Assembly: GCF_003626735.1 (NCBI RefSeq)
Contig: NZ_RBHX01000001.1
Coordinates: forward strand, 1,984,001-2,048,000
Source of the DNA: Microbacterium sp. CGR2
GTDB taxonomy: Bacteria > Actinomycetota > Actinomycetes > Actinomycetales > Microbacteriaceae
Length of the DNA: 64,000 nt
Direction: 5' to 3'
In this document: positions 37,074 to 45,141 of the stretch, piece after piece
Layout: every line of letters starts with the position of its first letter
Position numbering within the stretch: position 1 is the stretch's first letter
Made by a program: the position numbers and the translations under genes
Notes under the pieces: generated by a model
What the model was told of the DNA's origin: nothing
What the model saw: the letters and a program-made list of their open reading frames with translations, nothing else
The model's database searches: none

Positions 37074-37346
37074 TCAGTCGCGCACCTTGTTGCTACGACC
37101 GGCGATCAGGCCGTAGATCAGCAGAACGATGATCGCTCCACCGATGGCCAGGAGCCAGCTACCGAGATCGAAGAACTCTTCGATACCGCGGCCGAAGAGC
37201 AGCGAGCCGATCCAGCCGCCCAGAAGGGCGCCGACGACTCCGAGCACAAGCGTGATCAGCCATCCGCCGCCCTGACGGCCGGGGAGGATGAGCTTGGCGA
37301 TGGCGCCCGCGATCAGGCCGAGAAGAAGAAATCCGAGGAAACCCAT
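37074..37346 (-). CDS. GlsB/YeaQ/YmgE family stress-response membrane protein
   Basis: A 90-residue, very hydrophobic glycine-rich protein with three membrane helices; the order GFLLLGLIAGAIAKLILPG, LVLGVVGALLGGWIGSLLFG and LLAIGGAIIVLLIYGLI matches the transglycosylase-associated/GlsB family. It is linked in other bacteria to general stress, but its function is not defined. ATG at 37346 is preceded by AAGGAG; a longer frame upstream lacks support. The last codons lie in a small direct duplication (GATGAAGCGTCAG-like, 37048-37078). Confidence 0.88.
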   Translation of the reverse strand: MGFLGFLLLGLIAGAIAKLILPGRQGGGWLITLVLGVVGALLGGWIGSLLFGRGIEEFFDLGSWLLAIGGAIIVLLIYGLIAGRSNKVRD

Positions 37347-37464
37347 GGTCTGCTCCTTTATTACTGTGTAAAACTCCCGGGGTGCCGGGGGTTCGTGTAA
37401 CAACCTTGGCAGATTCTACGAATTCCGGCGACCCCTTGCGCTGGCGTTGCGTTTTATGCCAAAG

Positions 37465-37493
37465 AAGCCCGCCCCCGAAGGGACAGGCCTCTT
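37465..37493 (-). terminator. Intrinsic terminator of the Bax-inhibitor-like gene
   Basis: Read on the minus strand it is a G/C-rich stem of about 9-10 bp, with two G-U pairs, closed by a UUCG tetraloop, followed by CTT. It begins about 36 nt after the gene's stop. Confidence 0.6.
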
Positions 37494-37528
37494 GTGGTGC
37501 CGCGGGGCGGCAGTGACGCGTGTCGCGA

Positions 37529-38455
37529 TCAGTTGCTGCCGCGAACGATGGCGATGATGCGCAGGATCTCGACGTAGAGCCAGACGACCGTGACCATGAT
37601 GCCGAAGGCGCCCATCCAGCCGAACTTGCGGGGAGCGCCGTTGCGGACGCCCTGCTGGATCTGGTCGAAGTCGAGCACCAGCGAGTACGCGGCCATGATG
37701 ACGACGAGGACACCGATGATCAGTCCGAGGGGGATACCCATGATCGAGGCGCTCAGGAGACCGAACGCCTGGCCCTCCGGCAGCACGCCGGTCCACATCA
37801 GCACGAGGTTCAGCAGCGAGAAGACGAGGTAGCCGATCATCGCGATCATGAAGATCTTGGTCGCCTTCTTCCACGCGCGGATCTTGCCGCTGGCGAAGAG
37901 GGCCAGCGTCACACCGACGACGGAGACCGTCGCGAGGGTGGCCTGGCCGACGATACCGGGGTAGATGACCTCGAAGAACGCCGAGATGCCACCGACGAAC
38001 AGACCCTCGAAGACGGCGTACGCGAAGATCAGCGCGGGACGCACCTTCTTGCGGGAAGTGAAGATGATGGCCATCGCGAGGACGAAGCCGCCCAGTGCGC
38101 CGATGATCCACGGCATCATGTTCGGAGCGAACTCGCTGTACGGGTTGTACGCGGGAGCGGCGATGCCGCCCAGCGTCCACACCCAGCCGACAGCGGCCGC
38201 GACCAGCAGGATGCCGAAGAGGCCGGCGGTCTTCCAGACGGTGTCTTCGACCGACATGCGGTCGGTCTCGATGGAGCCGGCGGGCGGGGAGGCGTACATG
38301 CCCTCGAGCCGCGCGTTGGCAGCGGCATCCATCGCGCCGTGCTGAAGGGAGGCGTTCTGTGCACCCTGAGCGGCCTGTGGTCCGCCCGGGTAGGTCGCGA
38401 CGTTGCGCGGGTCCTGCTGCTTGAACGCCGGGTTGTTGAAGGCGAAGTTGCTCAT
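37529..38455 (-). CDS. Bax inhibitor-1 / YccA family membrane protein
   Basis: A 308-residue protein. A soluble, glutamine- and alanine-rich N-terminal tail of about 70 residues is followed by seven membrane helices and a charged segment near the end (LDFDQIQQGVRNGAPRKFGW), typical of the family's actinobacterial branch. Homologues in other organisms act as pH-sensitive calcium leak channels or interact with membrane proteases; the role here is not known. The ATG is at 38455. Transcribed alone, ending at its own hairpin. Confidence 0.9.
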   Translation of the reverse strand: MSNFAFNNPAFKQQDPRNVATYPGGPQAAQGAQNASLQHGAMDAAANARLEGMYASPPAGSIETDRMSVEDTVWKTAGLFGILLVAAAVGWVWTLGGIAAPAYNPYSEFAPNMMPWIIGALGGFVLAMAIIFTSRKKVRPALIFAYAVFEGLFVGGISAFFEVIYPGIVGQATLATVSVVGVTLALFASGKIRAWKKATKIFMIAMIGYLVFSLLNLVLMWTGVLPEGQAFGLLSASIMGIPLGLIIGVLVVIMAAYSLVLDFDQIQQGVRNGAPRKFGWMGAFGIMVTVVWLYVEILRIIAIVRGSN

Positions 38456-38534
38456 TGGTGGGCCTCACTCCAAAAGGGGGTCGTAGGTCGCTTGCCTCTA
38501 CGATACCCGGCGCGATGATAACAGTGGCGTGTTC

Positions 38535-38540
38535 TACGCT
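38535..38540 (+). promoter_or_regulatory. -10 element of a probable leaderless promoter (GDPD gene)
   Basis: TACGCT ends 7 nt before the GTG at 38547. This argues that the upstream GTG at 38529, which lies within the promoter, is not the start. Confidence 0.5.
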
Positions 38541-38546
38541 GAGAGC

Positions 38547-39533
38547 GTGCCCAGGAAATCACCCCTCGTCATCGGCCATCGAGGTGCGCCCGGTTATCGC
38601 CCCGAGCACAGCCGCTCGTCGTACGAAATGGCCCTGGCGATGGGTGTCGACGCGGTGGAGCCCGACGTCGTCGCCACGAAGGACGGGGTGCTCGTCGTCC
38701 GCCACGAGAACGAGATCTCCGGCACGACCGATGTCGCCGAGCATCCGGAGTTCGCCGACCGCAAGACGACCAAGCGCGTCGACGGCCAGGCCCTGACCGG
38801 CTGGTTCACGGAGGACTTCACCTGGGCGGAGCTGTCGACCCTTCGAGGGCGGGAGCGGTTGCCCGAGGTCAGAGCCTCGAGTGCGAGCTTCGATGGCGCG
38901 CAGGCGATCCTGCGGCTGCGCGACGTCCTCGACCTTGTCCGGGACGGCTCGGTCGAGCACGGTCGCGAGATCGGTGTGGTGCTCGAGGTCAAACACGCCA
39001 CATACTTCGCCGGGATCGGCCTCGACCTGGCCCCGCTGATCGAACGCGAACTGCGCGAGGCCGGTTGGGCGGACGGCGAGCTGCCGCTGGTGATCGAGTG
39101 CTTCGAGTCGACGGTGCTCGGCCAGCTGCGCGAGCGCGGCCTCTCGGCGTCCTACATCTACCTGATCGAAGCCTCCGGCCGCCCGTACGACCTGCTGGTC
39201 GCCGAGGGTAAACGAGCCCTCACCTACGCGGCGACCGTCACGCCCGAGGGGCTCGACGGACTCGTCGGCGCGGTCAACGGCATCAGCGTGAACAAGCGGA
39301 TGCTGCTCGCCCGCGGGAACACGATCGTCCCGGATGCGCACGCCCGAGGCCTGCAGGTCTTCACGTGGACGTGCCGCCCGGAGAACGCGTTCCTCTCGCC
39401 GGAGTTCCGTGGTCCTGGCGGCAAGGGAGCGTACGGCGACTACGAGGCGGAGTGGGGTGTGATCGCGCGAACCGGGGTGGACGGCGTCTTCGTGGATCAC
39501 CCGGATCTGGGTGTGGGCTTCTTCCGGTCCTGA
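38547..39533 (+). CDS. Glycerophosphodiester phosphodiesterase family protein
   Basis: A 328-residue TIM-barrel hydrolase that would release glycerol 3-phosphate from deacylated phospholipids. The N-terminal IGHRGAPGYRPEHS and VEPDVVATKDGVLVVRHE hold the catalytic histidines and metal-binding acids; VVLEVKH and IECFE follow in the expected order, and GVDGVFVDHPDLG closes the barrel. No signal peptide, so it acts in the cytoplasm. The frame could be read from GTG 38529, but a -10 hexamer lies between that codon and GTG 38547, which is therefore preferred. Convergent with the YccF gene, only 7 bp apart. Confidence 0.88.
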   Translation: MPRKSPLVIGHRGAPGYRPEHSRSSYEMALAMGVDAVEPDVVATKDGVLVVRHENEISGTTDVAEHPEFADRKTTKRVDGQALTGWFTEDFTWAELSTLRGRERLPEVRASSASFDGAQAILRLRDVLDLVRDGSVEHGREIGVVLEVKHATYFAGIGLDLAPLIERELREAGWADGELPLVIECFESTVLGQLRERGLSASYIYLIEASGRPYDLLVAEGKRALTYAATVTPEGLDGLVGAVNGISVNKRMLLARGNTIVPDAHARGLQVFTWTCRPENAFLSPEFRGPGGKGAYGDYEAEWGVIARTGVDGVFVDHPDLGVGFFRS

Positions 39534-39540
39534 CCTCGCC

Positions 39541-39939
39541 TCAGAGCGAGCGGTCGAACGCGCCCTGGCGGGTGGAGACGATCTCCTTGCCGAGCGGCAT
39601 GAGCGAAACCGGCACCATCTTGAAATCGGCGATGCCCATCGGGATGCCGATGATCGTGATGCAGAGTGCGATGCCCGACACGATGTGGCCGATTGCGAGC
39701 CACCACCCGGCGAGGAGGACCCAGAGCACGTTCCCCAGGAAGGAACCGACTCCGGCGGTCGGCCTGCTGACCACTTCGCGTCCGAACGGCCAGATGGCGT
39801 AGCGCGCGATGCGGAAGGAGGCGATGGCCCACGGGATCGTGATGATCGGGATGCACAGCAGGATGCCGGCGAGGACGTACCCGAGGAACAGGGCCCAGCC
39901 GGCCAGGATGACCCAGATGATGTTGAGGATCGTGCGCAT
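39541..39939 (-). CDS. YccF family inner membrane protein
   Basis: A 132-residue protein made of two similar halves, each with GW-W/F-LA-GHI-like helix followed by CI-II-IP-G/W-AI and P-G/FG-E. Four helices in all. This duplication is the mark of the YccF domain (DUF307). Function unknown. Start ATG 39939. The promoter must lie in the 89 bp shared with the divergent ABC ATPase gene. Confidence 0.88.
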   Translation of the reverse strand: MRTILNIIWVILAGWALFLGYVLAGILLCIPIITIPWAIASFRIARYAIWPFGREVVSRPTAGVGSFLGNVLWVLLAGWWLAIGHIVSGIALCITIIGIPMGIADFKMVPVSLMPLGKEIVSTRQGAFDRSL

Positions 39940-40016
39940 CAGGCGATTGTGTCACCCGCAACCGGAGCAGGCTGAGCATCCGCCCGGAGCTCCCGGCGAT
40001 CGTGGCAGGCCGATGC

Positions 40017-40022
40017 CAGACT
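40017..40022 (+). promoter_or_regulatory. -10 element of a probable leaderless promoter (ABC ATPase gene)
   Basis: CAGACT ends 7 nt before the ATG at 40029. Confidence 0.4.
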
Positions 40023-40028
40023 GACCGG

Positions 40029-41006
40029 ATGAGCATCGTCGTGCAAGACGTCAGCAGAGCGTTCGGGGCCGTTCAGGCCGTGCGATCGGCGACCTTCCGA
40101 GCGGACCCCGGCCGGGTCACCGGTCTCGTCGGCCCCAACGGCGCAGGCAAGACCACGCTGCTGCTCATGCTCGCGTCGCTCCTCGCGCCGGACACCGGAA
40201 CGATCAGCATCGGGGGAGTGGACCCGTCGAACGACGCGCTGGCTGCCCGCCGCCTGCTCGGATGGATGCCGGATGCTCTCGGAGCCTGGCCCTCGCTCAC
40301 GGCCCGCGAGACCATCGTCACCACGGCCCGGCTGTACGGCATCGCCCAGTCGGATGCTGCGACTCGGGCCCAGGAGTTGCTCGCACTGGTCGGGCTCGCA
40401 GACCTCGCCGACTCACCGGCGAAGGTGCTCTCCCGCGGGCAGAAGCAGAAGCTCGGACTCGCCAGGGCGCTCGTGCACGACCCGCAGGTGCTGCTGCTGG
40501 ACGAGCCGGCATCCGGGCTCGATCCGCAGGCGCGGGTCGACCTGCGAGTGCTGCTGCGGCGGTTCGCCGCCGAGGGACGGACCGTCCTCATCTCCAGCCA
40601 CATCCTGTCCGAACTCGAAGAAGTGGTCGACGATGCGGTCTTCCTCGTCGCGGGGTCGGTCGTCGACGCTGGTCCTGCCCAGGCATCCGTCCGCGGGTGG
40701 CGGGTGCGCCTCGCCGGTGCGTCACCCGAGCGGATGAGTACGGACACCTGGCAGATCGCGTCGACGCTGGGCATGGCGCCCGAGACGCTCCGTTCCGAAC
40801 GCGGAGGCGTGCTGGTCGGATTTCCGGACGACGAGAGCGCGGCCCGGTCGCTGCGTGTGCTCGTGGAAGCCGGGCTCGCCGTCGCGGAGTTCGCCCCGGC
40901 CCAGAGCGACCTGGAGCACACGTTCCTCCACCTGCAGCACCCGGTGTCGCCACTTCGGCCCGAACCCCCGGGAACAGCACACGCGGGAACGGAGGCGGGC
41001 GCATGA
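40029..41006 (+). CDS. ABC transporter ATP-binding protein (CcmA-like)
   Basis: A 325-residue ATPase. Walker A is GPNGAGKTTLL, the signature LSRGQKQKLGLARAL (Arg instead of the second Gly of LSGGQ), and Walker B LLLDEPASGLDP. A C-terminal region of about 100 residues beyond the ABC fold is typical for ATPases that pair with ABC-2 type exporters. The start ATG 40029 gives MSIVVQDVSRAFG and sits 7 nt after a -10 box. It overlaps the permease gene by 4 bp. Exported substrate unknown; drug or lipid-type export is usual for this class. Confidence 0.9.
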   Translation: MSIVVQDVSRAFGAVQAVRSATFRADPGRVTGLVGPNGAGKTTLLLMLASLLAPDTGTISIGGVDPSNDALAARRLLGWMPDALGAWPSLTARETIVTTARLYGIAQSDAATRAQELLALVGLADLADSPAKVLSRGQKQKLGLARALVHDPQVLLLDEPASGLDPQARVDLRVLLRRFAAEGRTVLISSHILSELEEVVDDAVFLVAGSVVDAGPAQASVRGWRVRLAGASPERMSTDTWQIASTLGMAPETLRSERGGVLVGFPDDESAARSLRVLVEAGLAVAEFAPAQSDLEHTFLHLQHPVSPLRPEPPGTAHAGTEAGA

Positions 41007-42019
41007 GTCTCACGCACATCGGCACGATCGTCCGACTCGAACTCACGCAGCGGCTCCGCAGCGTCGGGTGGTACGTCCTGCTCGGCGTGTTCGCGGTCGT
41101 GCTCCTGGGCGTCACCGGTCTCGCTTTCGCGGTGTACTCCTGGGGTGACGCCGTCGGCGCGGGCGTGTACTCCATCGTCGTCAACGTCGTCCTGCTGCTG
41201 GTGGTGCTGGTATCGCCGACCCTGAGCGGCAACGCGATCAACGGGGACAGGGACGCGGCGACCCTCGCCGCCGTGCAGGTCACGGCTGCGTCGACCGGCG
41301 ACATCATGGTCGGAAAGCTGCTGGCGGCGATCGCGACAGGTGGGGCGTTCCTGGTCGTCGCGCTGCCCTTCCTCGCGTTCTCCCTTCTCGGTGGCGGTGC
41401 GAACGGACTCGTCCTGCTGGTGTCCCTGCTCGTCCTGGCGGCGGAGATCGTCATCGTCGCCGCGATCGGTGTCGGTCTGAGCGGTCTCATCGCCCGCCCC
41501 CTGTTCTCGGTCGCGTCGACGTATCTCGTGGTGTCTGCCTTCGTCATCGGCACGCTCATCCTCTTCGGCCTCGGCGGCATGGCGGTGCGCAGCGAGGCGA
41601 CGAGCTACAGCCGCCCCTACGACTCCCTCGGCAACGTCGACTGCGAGAACTGGAATACCCAGACCTATGAAGTGCCCCGCTTCGATCTCGTCTGGTGGGC
41701 GCTCGCCGCGAACCCGTTCGTCGTGCTCGCCGATGCGACACCGACCGAGTTCTCCCCGGACGGGTACCCGGTCGACCTGTTCGGACAGATCAAATACGGC
41801 GTGCGCAGTGCGCAGCAGTCGCCGCTCGAGCAGCGCTGGGACGAGTGCGATCCGGCCTCCCTCAACCCCAATGCGGAGGAGGTCATCGAGTCGACCGTGC
41901 CGAGCTGGTTCATCGGGCTCGGCGTGCAGATCGTCGTCGCGGGTTCGCTGTTCGCCGGCGCGTGGGCTCGGACACGCACGCCCGCCAAGCGCCTCCCACC
42001 GGGCACCCGCATCGCCTGA
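41003..42019 (+). CDS. ABC-2 type transporter permease
   Basis: A 338-residue permease with six membrane helices (about 18-42, 52-74, 100-125, 135-158, 163-190, 302-322). A large extracytoplasmic segment of about 100 residues between the last two (AVRSEATSYSRPYDSLG onward) contains two cysteines (DCENW and DECDP), possibly disulphide-bonded. GDRDAATLAAVQVT resembles the coupling helix region of ABC-2 permeases. GGAGG lies 8 nt before the ATG; coupled to the ATPase by 4-bp overlap. Confidence 0.88.
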   Translation: MSLTHIGTIVRLELTQRLRSVGWYVLLGVFAVVLLGVTGLAFAVYSWGDAVGAGVYSIVVNVVLLLVVLVSPTLSGNAINGDRDAATLAAVQVTAASTGDIMVGKLLAAIATGGAFLVVALPFLAFSLLGGGANGLVLLVSLLVLAAEIVIVAAIGVGLSGLIARPLFSVASTYLVVSAFVIGTLILFGLGGMAVRSEATSYSRPYDSLGNVDCENWNTQTYEVPRFDLVWWALAANPFVVLADATPTEFSPDGYPVDLFGQIKYGVRSAQQSPLEQRWDECDPASLNPNAEEVIESTVPSWFIGLGVQIVVAGSLFAGAWARTRTPAKRLPPGTRIA

Positions 42020-42151
42020 GCGTTCGTCGACCTCGACGGCGAAGAACGGCCACCTTCCGTTCACCCGCCGTGCACCAGAGAGACCCTCAGCGGCCACGCG
42101 GCATCGCTGGTCTGGGCTCATACCCGTCTGAGCCCTATTCAGGAGTCCTCT

Positions 42152-45037
42152 ATGCCCCGCCTGCACTTCGCAGCGGCGGTCACGGCAGCATGCGCACTCA
42201 GCGCCGCTGCTCTGCTCGCCACGCCGATCGCCGCCACCGGCGCCGATTCCGGCATCCGCCCGACCGAAGAGATCGCGGCGGCACCCGCTCTCGTGATCAA
42301 CGAGATCGTCTACGACGACGCTGCCACCGGACTCGCCGATCAGGTCGAGATCTTCAATGCCGGTACGGAGGCCGTGGACCTCGCCGGGTGGTACATCTCC
42401 GACGAGAAGCGGGACACGTTCGGAACGGCACCGGAAGGGGCTTCTCTCGCACCCGGTGAATTCCTCGTCCTCGTGAAGGATGTGGATTTCGACTTCGGGC
42501 TCGGCAAGGGCGATGAGGTGGTGCTGTTCGATCCGTCCGGCGCAGAGGTCGACGCGTACGCATACGAGAACACTGCGCCGCTGTCGGTCTGGGCCCGCTG
42601 CCCCGACGGCACCGGCGAGTGGGCACACGCCACAGCGGCCACGCCGGGTGCCGCCAACGACTGCACCGTCGACCCCGTCGGCGGATCGATCGCGATCAAC
42701 GAGGTCGACTCGCAGCCTGCGGACTGGGTCGAGTTCCACAACGCCGGCGATGCGACGCTCGACATCTCCGGGTATGAGATCCGCGACAACTCCGACGATC
42801 ACCGCTGGCGGTTCCTCCCCGGGACGCAGATCGATGCCGGCGGGTTCCTCGTCGTGGAGGAGGGCACCATCGGGCTGGTCGGCGGCGCCGAGGGAGCGTT
42901 CCGCGATGCGATCGGCATCGGCAGCACTGACCGCATCCGTCTCTACGACGCGGCCGGCACGCAGGTCGATGACACTCTCCCGTGGGAGGGGCACGCGGCG
43001 ATCGACGGCGACTTCGCGGCAGCCACTCTGGCGCGGTGCCCCGACGGCGAGGGTGCCTTCCTGCTCGCGAATGCCACCCCGGGAGCGGCGAACTCGTGCG
43101 TGATGCCGCACGTGGCCATCAACGAGATCGAGTCGAACGGCGACTCCACCGATTGGGTCGAGGTGAAGAACACCGGCTCCACGGCAGTCGACCTGACCGG
43201 CTGGACCCTGATGGACAACGACCCGAACGGTCACGCTGCCGAGACCATTCCGCTGCCGGCAGGCACGGTGCTCGAACCCGGTGAGTACTTCGTCTTCGAC
43301 CAGCCCGCCGCCTTCACCTTCGGCCTCGGCGACGGCGACACGGCGACGATCCTCGACACCAACGGCAACACGGTCGACGAGCACGTCTACACGGCGCACG
43401 CCGAGGGCGTCTGGGCACGTTGTCCCGACGGGTCCGGCGAGTTCCTCGATGTCGCCGTCTCGACCAAGGGCGAGCGCAACTCCTGCGGCAACCCGGTACG
43501 CATCAACGAGGTGGAGTCCGACGGGGGGGCGCCCGATGACTGGGTCGAGCTCGTGAACCCGACGACCGCAGCTCTCGACGTGTCCGGAATCGTCGTGAAG
43601 GATGACGACGACTCCCACGCGTACGCGATTCCCTCCAGCACGATGATCGAGCCGGGCGGCTACCTCGTCATCGAGCGCGACCAGCTCGGCTTCGGACTCG
43701 GCGGCGGCGACGCGGTCCGGCTGTTCGACGGAGATCTGCTCATCGATGATACCACCTGGGGCGAGGGTCACGCGGCCGTCACCTGGGGACGCTGCCCGGA
43801 TGTGACGGGCACCTTCGCGGTGACGGCGGAGCCGACGAAGGGTGCACGGAACATCTGCGCCGGTCAGATCGAGGTCGCACCGTGGCCGGGCTCTGCCGAT
43901 GTGCGCGTGCTCGACACCACGCCGACGTTCTTGGAGGACAGCTCGGGGCTCGACGTGCAGGAGACCGCGGACGGCGCGTTCCTCTGGGCCGTCGACAACG
44001 GCGAGGGCCGCATCTGGAAGCTCGCGGCGCACGCCGACGGCTCGGTCGAGATGATCGACGGCTGGGAAGAGGGCAAGAGGGTTCGATTCCAGAAGGATGC
44101 GGCGGATGCCGGAGCAGCGGGTCCCGATACCGAAGGAATCACCGTCGACGGTGCAGGCGCGGTCTACGTGGCGTCCGAACGCGACAACAGCGACAAGGGT
44201 GTGAATCAGAACATCCTGCTGAAGGTGGACCCGGATGCTGCGGCCGGCGACCTCGTCGCGCAGCAGGAGTGGGATCTGACGTCGCAGCTTCCGGCTGTCG
44301 GGGCGAACCTGGGCATGGAAGCGGTTCAGTGGGTGCCGGACACGGCGCTCGCCGGAAAGCTGTTCGATGACAACACCGGCGCGGCGTACGACCCGGCGGG
44401 CTACGCCGGTCATGGCGACGGACTCTTCTTCGTCGCGGTCGAGGACAACGGTCACGTCTACGCGTTCGCGCTGGAAGAGAACGGTACGGCCGCGCTGGTG
44501 TCGGAGATCGCGCCGGGGCTCGCCGGCGTCATGGCACTCGACTACGACAGCGTCCGCGGTGTCCTGTGGGCTGTCTGCGACGACGGCTGCCAGGGTCGCT
44601 CTGCGGAGATCACGCTCAACGGCACGGCCCAGCCCGGAGTCGCGCACTTCGATCGGCCCGCCGGCATGCCCGACATCAACAACGAAGGATTCGCCACGGC
44701 GCCGGCTTCGCTGTCCGTCGACGGTGAGCGGCCGGTGTGGTGGTTCGCCGATGGCTTCGCGTCGGAGGCACTGCGCACCGGCACCCTCCCGGGCGCCGCA
44801 GGGGAGAACCCCGGCGGGGAGAACCCCGGCGGGGAGAACCCGGGTGGCGAGAACCCGGGCGAGGCACCAGGAGGAGCGGCGCCGCTGCCCGGCGCCGGCG
44901 CCGGCGCCGACGATGGTGACAGTGGCGGCGGGCTCGCTGCCACCGGGGCGGAGCTTCCGATCGCCGCGATCGCGTTGGCCCTCGGACTCCTGGCCGCCGG
45001 CAGCGTCGCGGTGAGCCGCCGCAGGCGCTCCGCCTGA
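42152..45037 (+). CDS. Cell-wall-anchored protein with four lamin-tail domains and a beta-propeller
   Basis: A 961-residue surface protein. Signal peptide about 1-30; four successive lamin-tail domains at about 45-170, 178-310, 325-440 and 448-575, each opening with a variant of INEIESNGDSTDWVE; then a beta-propeller-like region of about 300 residues (phytase/SdiA-regulated type) with LDVQETADGAFLWAVDNG and DTEGITVDGAGAVYVASE. A GENPG linker follows, then LAATG (928-932), a hydrophobic helix and RRRR. LAxTG is the class E sortase signal of actinobacteria, so it should be covalently wall-linked. AGGAG precedes the ATG. Enzymatic activity is uncertain; phytase-like propellers may bind calcium or phosphate esters. 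Confidence 0.88.
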   Translation: MPRLHFAAAVTAACALSAAALLATPIAATGADSGIRPTEEIAAAPALVINEIVYDDAATGLADQVEIFNAGTEAVDLAGWYISDEKRDTFGTAPEGASLAPGEFLVLVKDVDFDFGLGKGDEVVLFDPSGAEVDAYAYENTAPLSVWARCPDGTGEWAHATAATPGAANDCTVDPVGGSIAINEVDSQPADWVEFHNAGDATLDISGYEIRDNSDDHRWRFLPGTQIDAGGFLVVEEGTIGLVGGAEGAFRDAIGIGSTDRIRLYDAAGTQVDDTLPWEGHAAIDGDFAAATLARCPDGEGAFLLANATPGAANSCVMPHVAINEIESNGDSTDWVEVKNTGSTAVDLTGWTLMDNDPNGHAAETIPLPAGTVLEPGEYFVFDQPAAFTFGLGDGDTATILDTNGNTVDEHVYTAHAEGVWARCPDGSGEFLDVAVSTKGERNSCGNPVRINEVESDGGAPDDWVELVNPTTAALDVSGIVVKDDDDSHAYAIPSSTMIEPGGYLVIERDQLGFGLGGGDAVRLFDGDLLIDDTTWGEGHAAVTWGRCPDVTGTFAVTAEPTKGARNICAGQIEVAPWPGSADVRVLDTTPTFLEDSSGLDVQETADGAFLWAVDNGEGRIWKLAAHADGSVEMIDGWEEGKRVRFQKDAADAGAAGPDTEGITVDGAGAVYVASERDNSDKGVNQNILLKVDPDAAAGDLVAQQEWDLTSQLPAVGANLGMEAVQWVPDTALAGKLFDDNTGAAYDPAGYAGHGDGLFFVAVEDNGHVYAFALEENGTAALVSEIAPGLAGVMALDYDSVRGVLWAVCDDGCQGRSAEITLNGTAQPGVAHFDRPAGMPDINNEGFATAPASLSVDGERPVWWFADGFASEALRTGTLPGAAGENPGGENPGGENPGGENPGEAPGGAAPLPGAGAGADDGDSGGGLAATGAELPIAAIALALGLLAAGSVAVSRRRRSA
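44801..44860 (+). repeat. 15-bp tandem repeat encoding the GENPG linker
   Basis: Four 15-bp units in frame encode consecutive GENPG pentapeptides just before the sorting signal. Their near identity suggests length variation by slippage, which would change the reach of the protein from the wall. Confidence 0.85.
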
Positions 45038-45042
45038 GGCGC

Positions 45043-45120
45043 GGGGGAGTGCGCGGGGCCGTTCGCGCACTCTCCCCGTCGGCGTGCCCGCCGACGGCAC
45101 CGTGCCCGGGTGTCGGTGCC
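45043..45120 (+). terminator. Three consecutive hairpins after the surface-protein gene
   Basis: An imperfect stem of about 11 bp with a 2-nt bulge (45044-45054 with 45065-45077), a 7-bp stem (45078-45084 with 45089-45095), and a 7-bp stem (45096-45102 with 45114-45120) follow directly one after the other. The first is the likely terminator. The last ends 6 nt before the pcrA -10 box. Confidence 0.65.
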
Positions 45121-45126
45121 GCCGCC

Positions 45127-45132
45127 TAGACT
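45127..45132 (+). promoter_or_regulatory. -10 element of the pcrA promoter
   Basis: TAGACT ends 10 nt before the ATG at 45142, giving a leader of about 3 nt or none. No Shine-Dalgarno is present. Confidence 0.5.
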
Positions 45133-45141
45133 CATAACGAC

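Noticed and set aside
38529..38546. Earlier GTG start for the GDPD protein
   Set aside because: The promoter-like TACGCT lies between the two GTG codons, and the later start fits the leaderless spacing seen at other genes.
40073..45100. A 1675-codon open frame on the minus strand opposite the ABC transporter and surface-protein genes
   Set aside because: High-GC DNA leaves long stop-free antisense frames. Composition is Arg/Val/Glu/Asp-rich without any domain, and the plus strand has recognisable proteins in every part of it.
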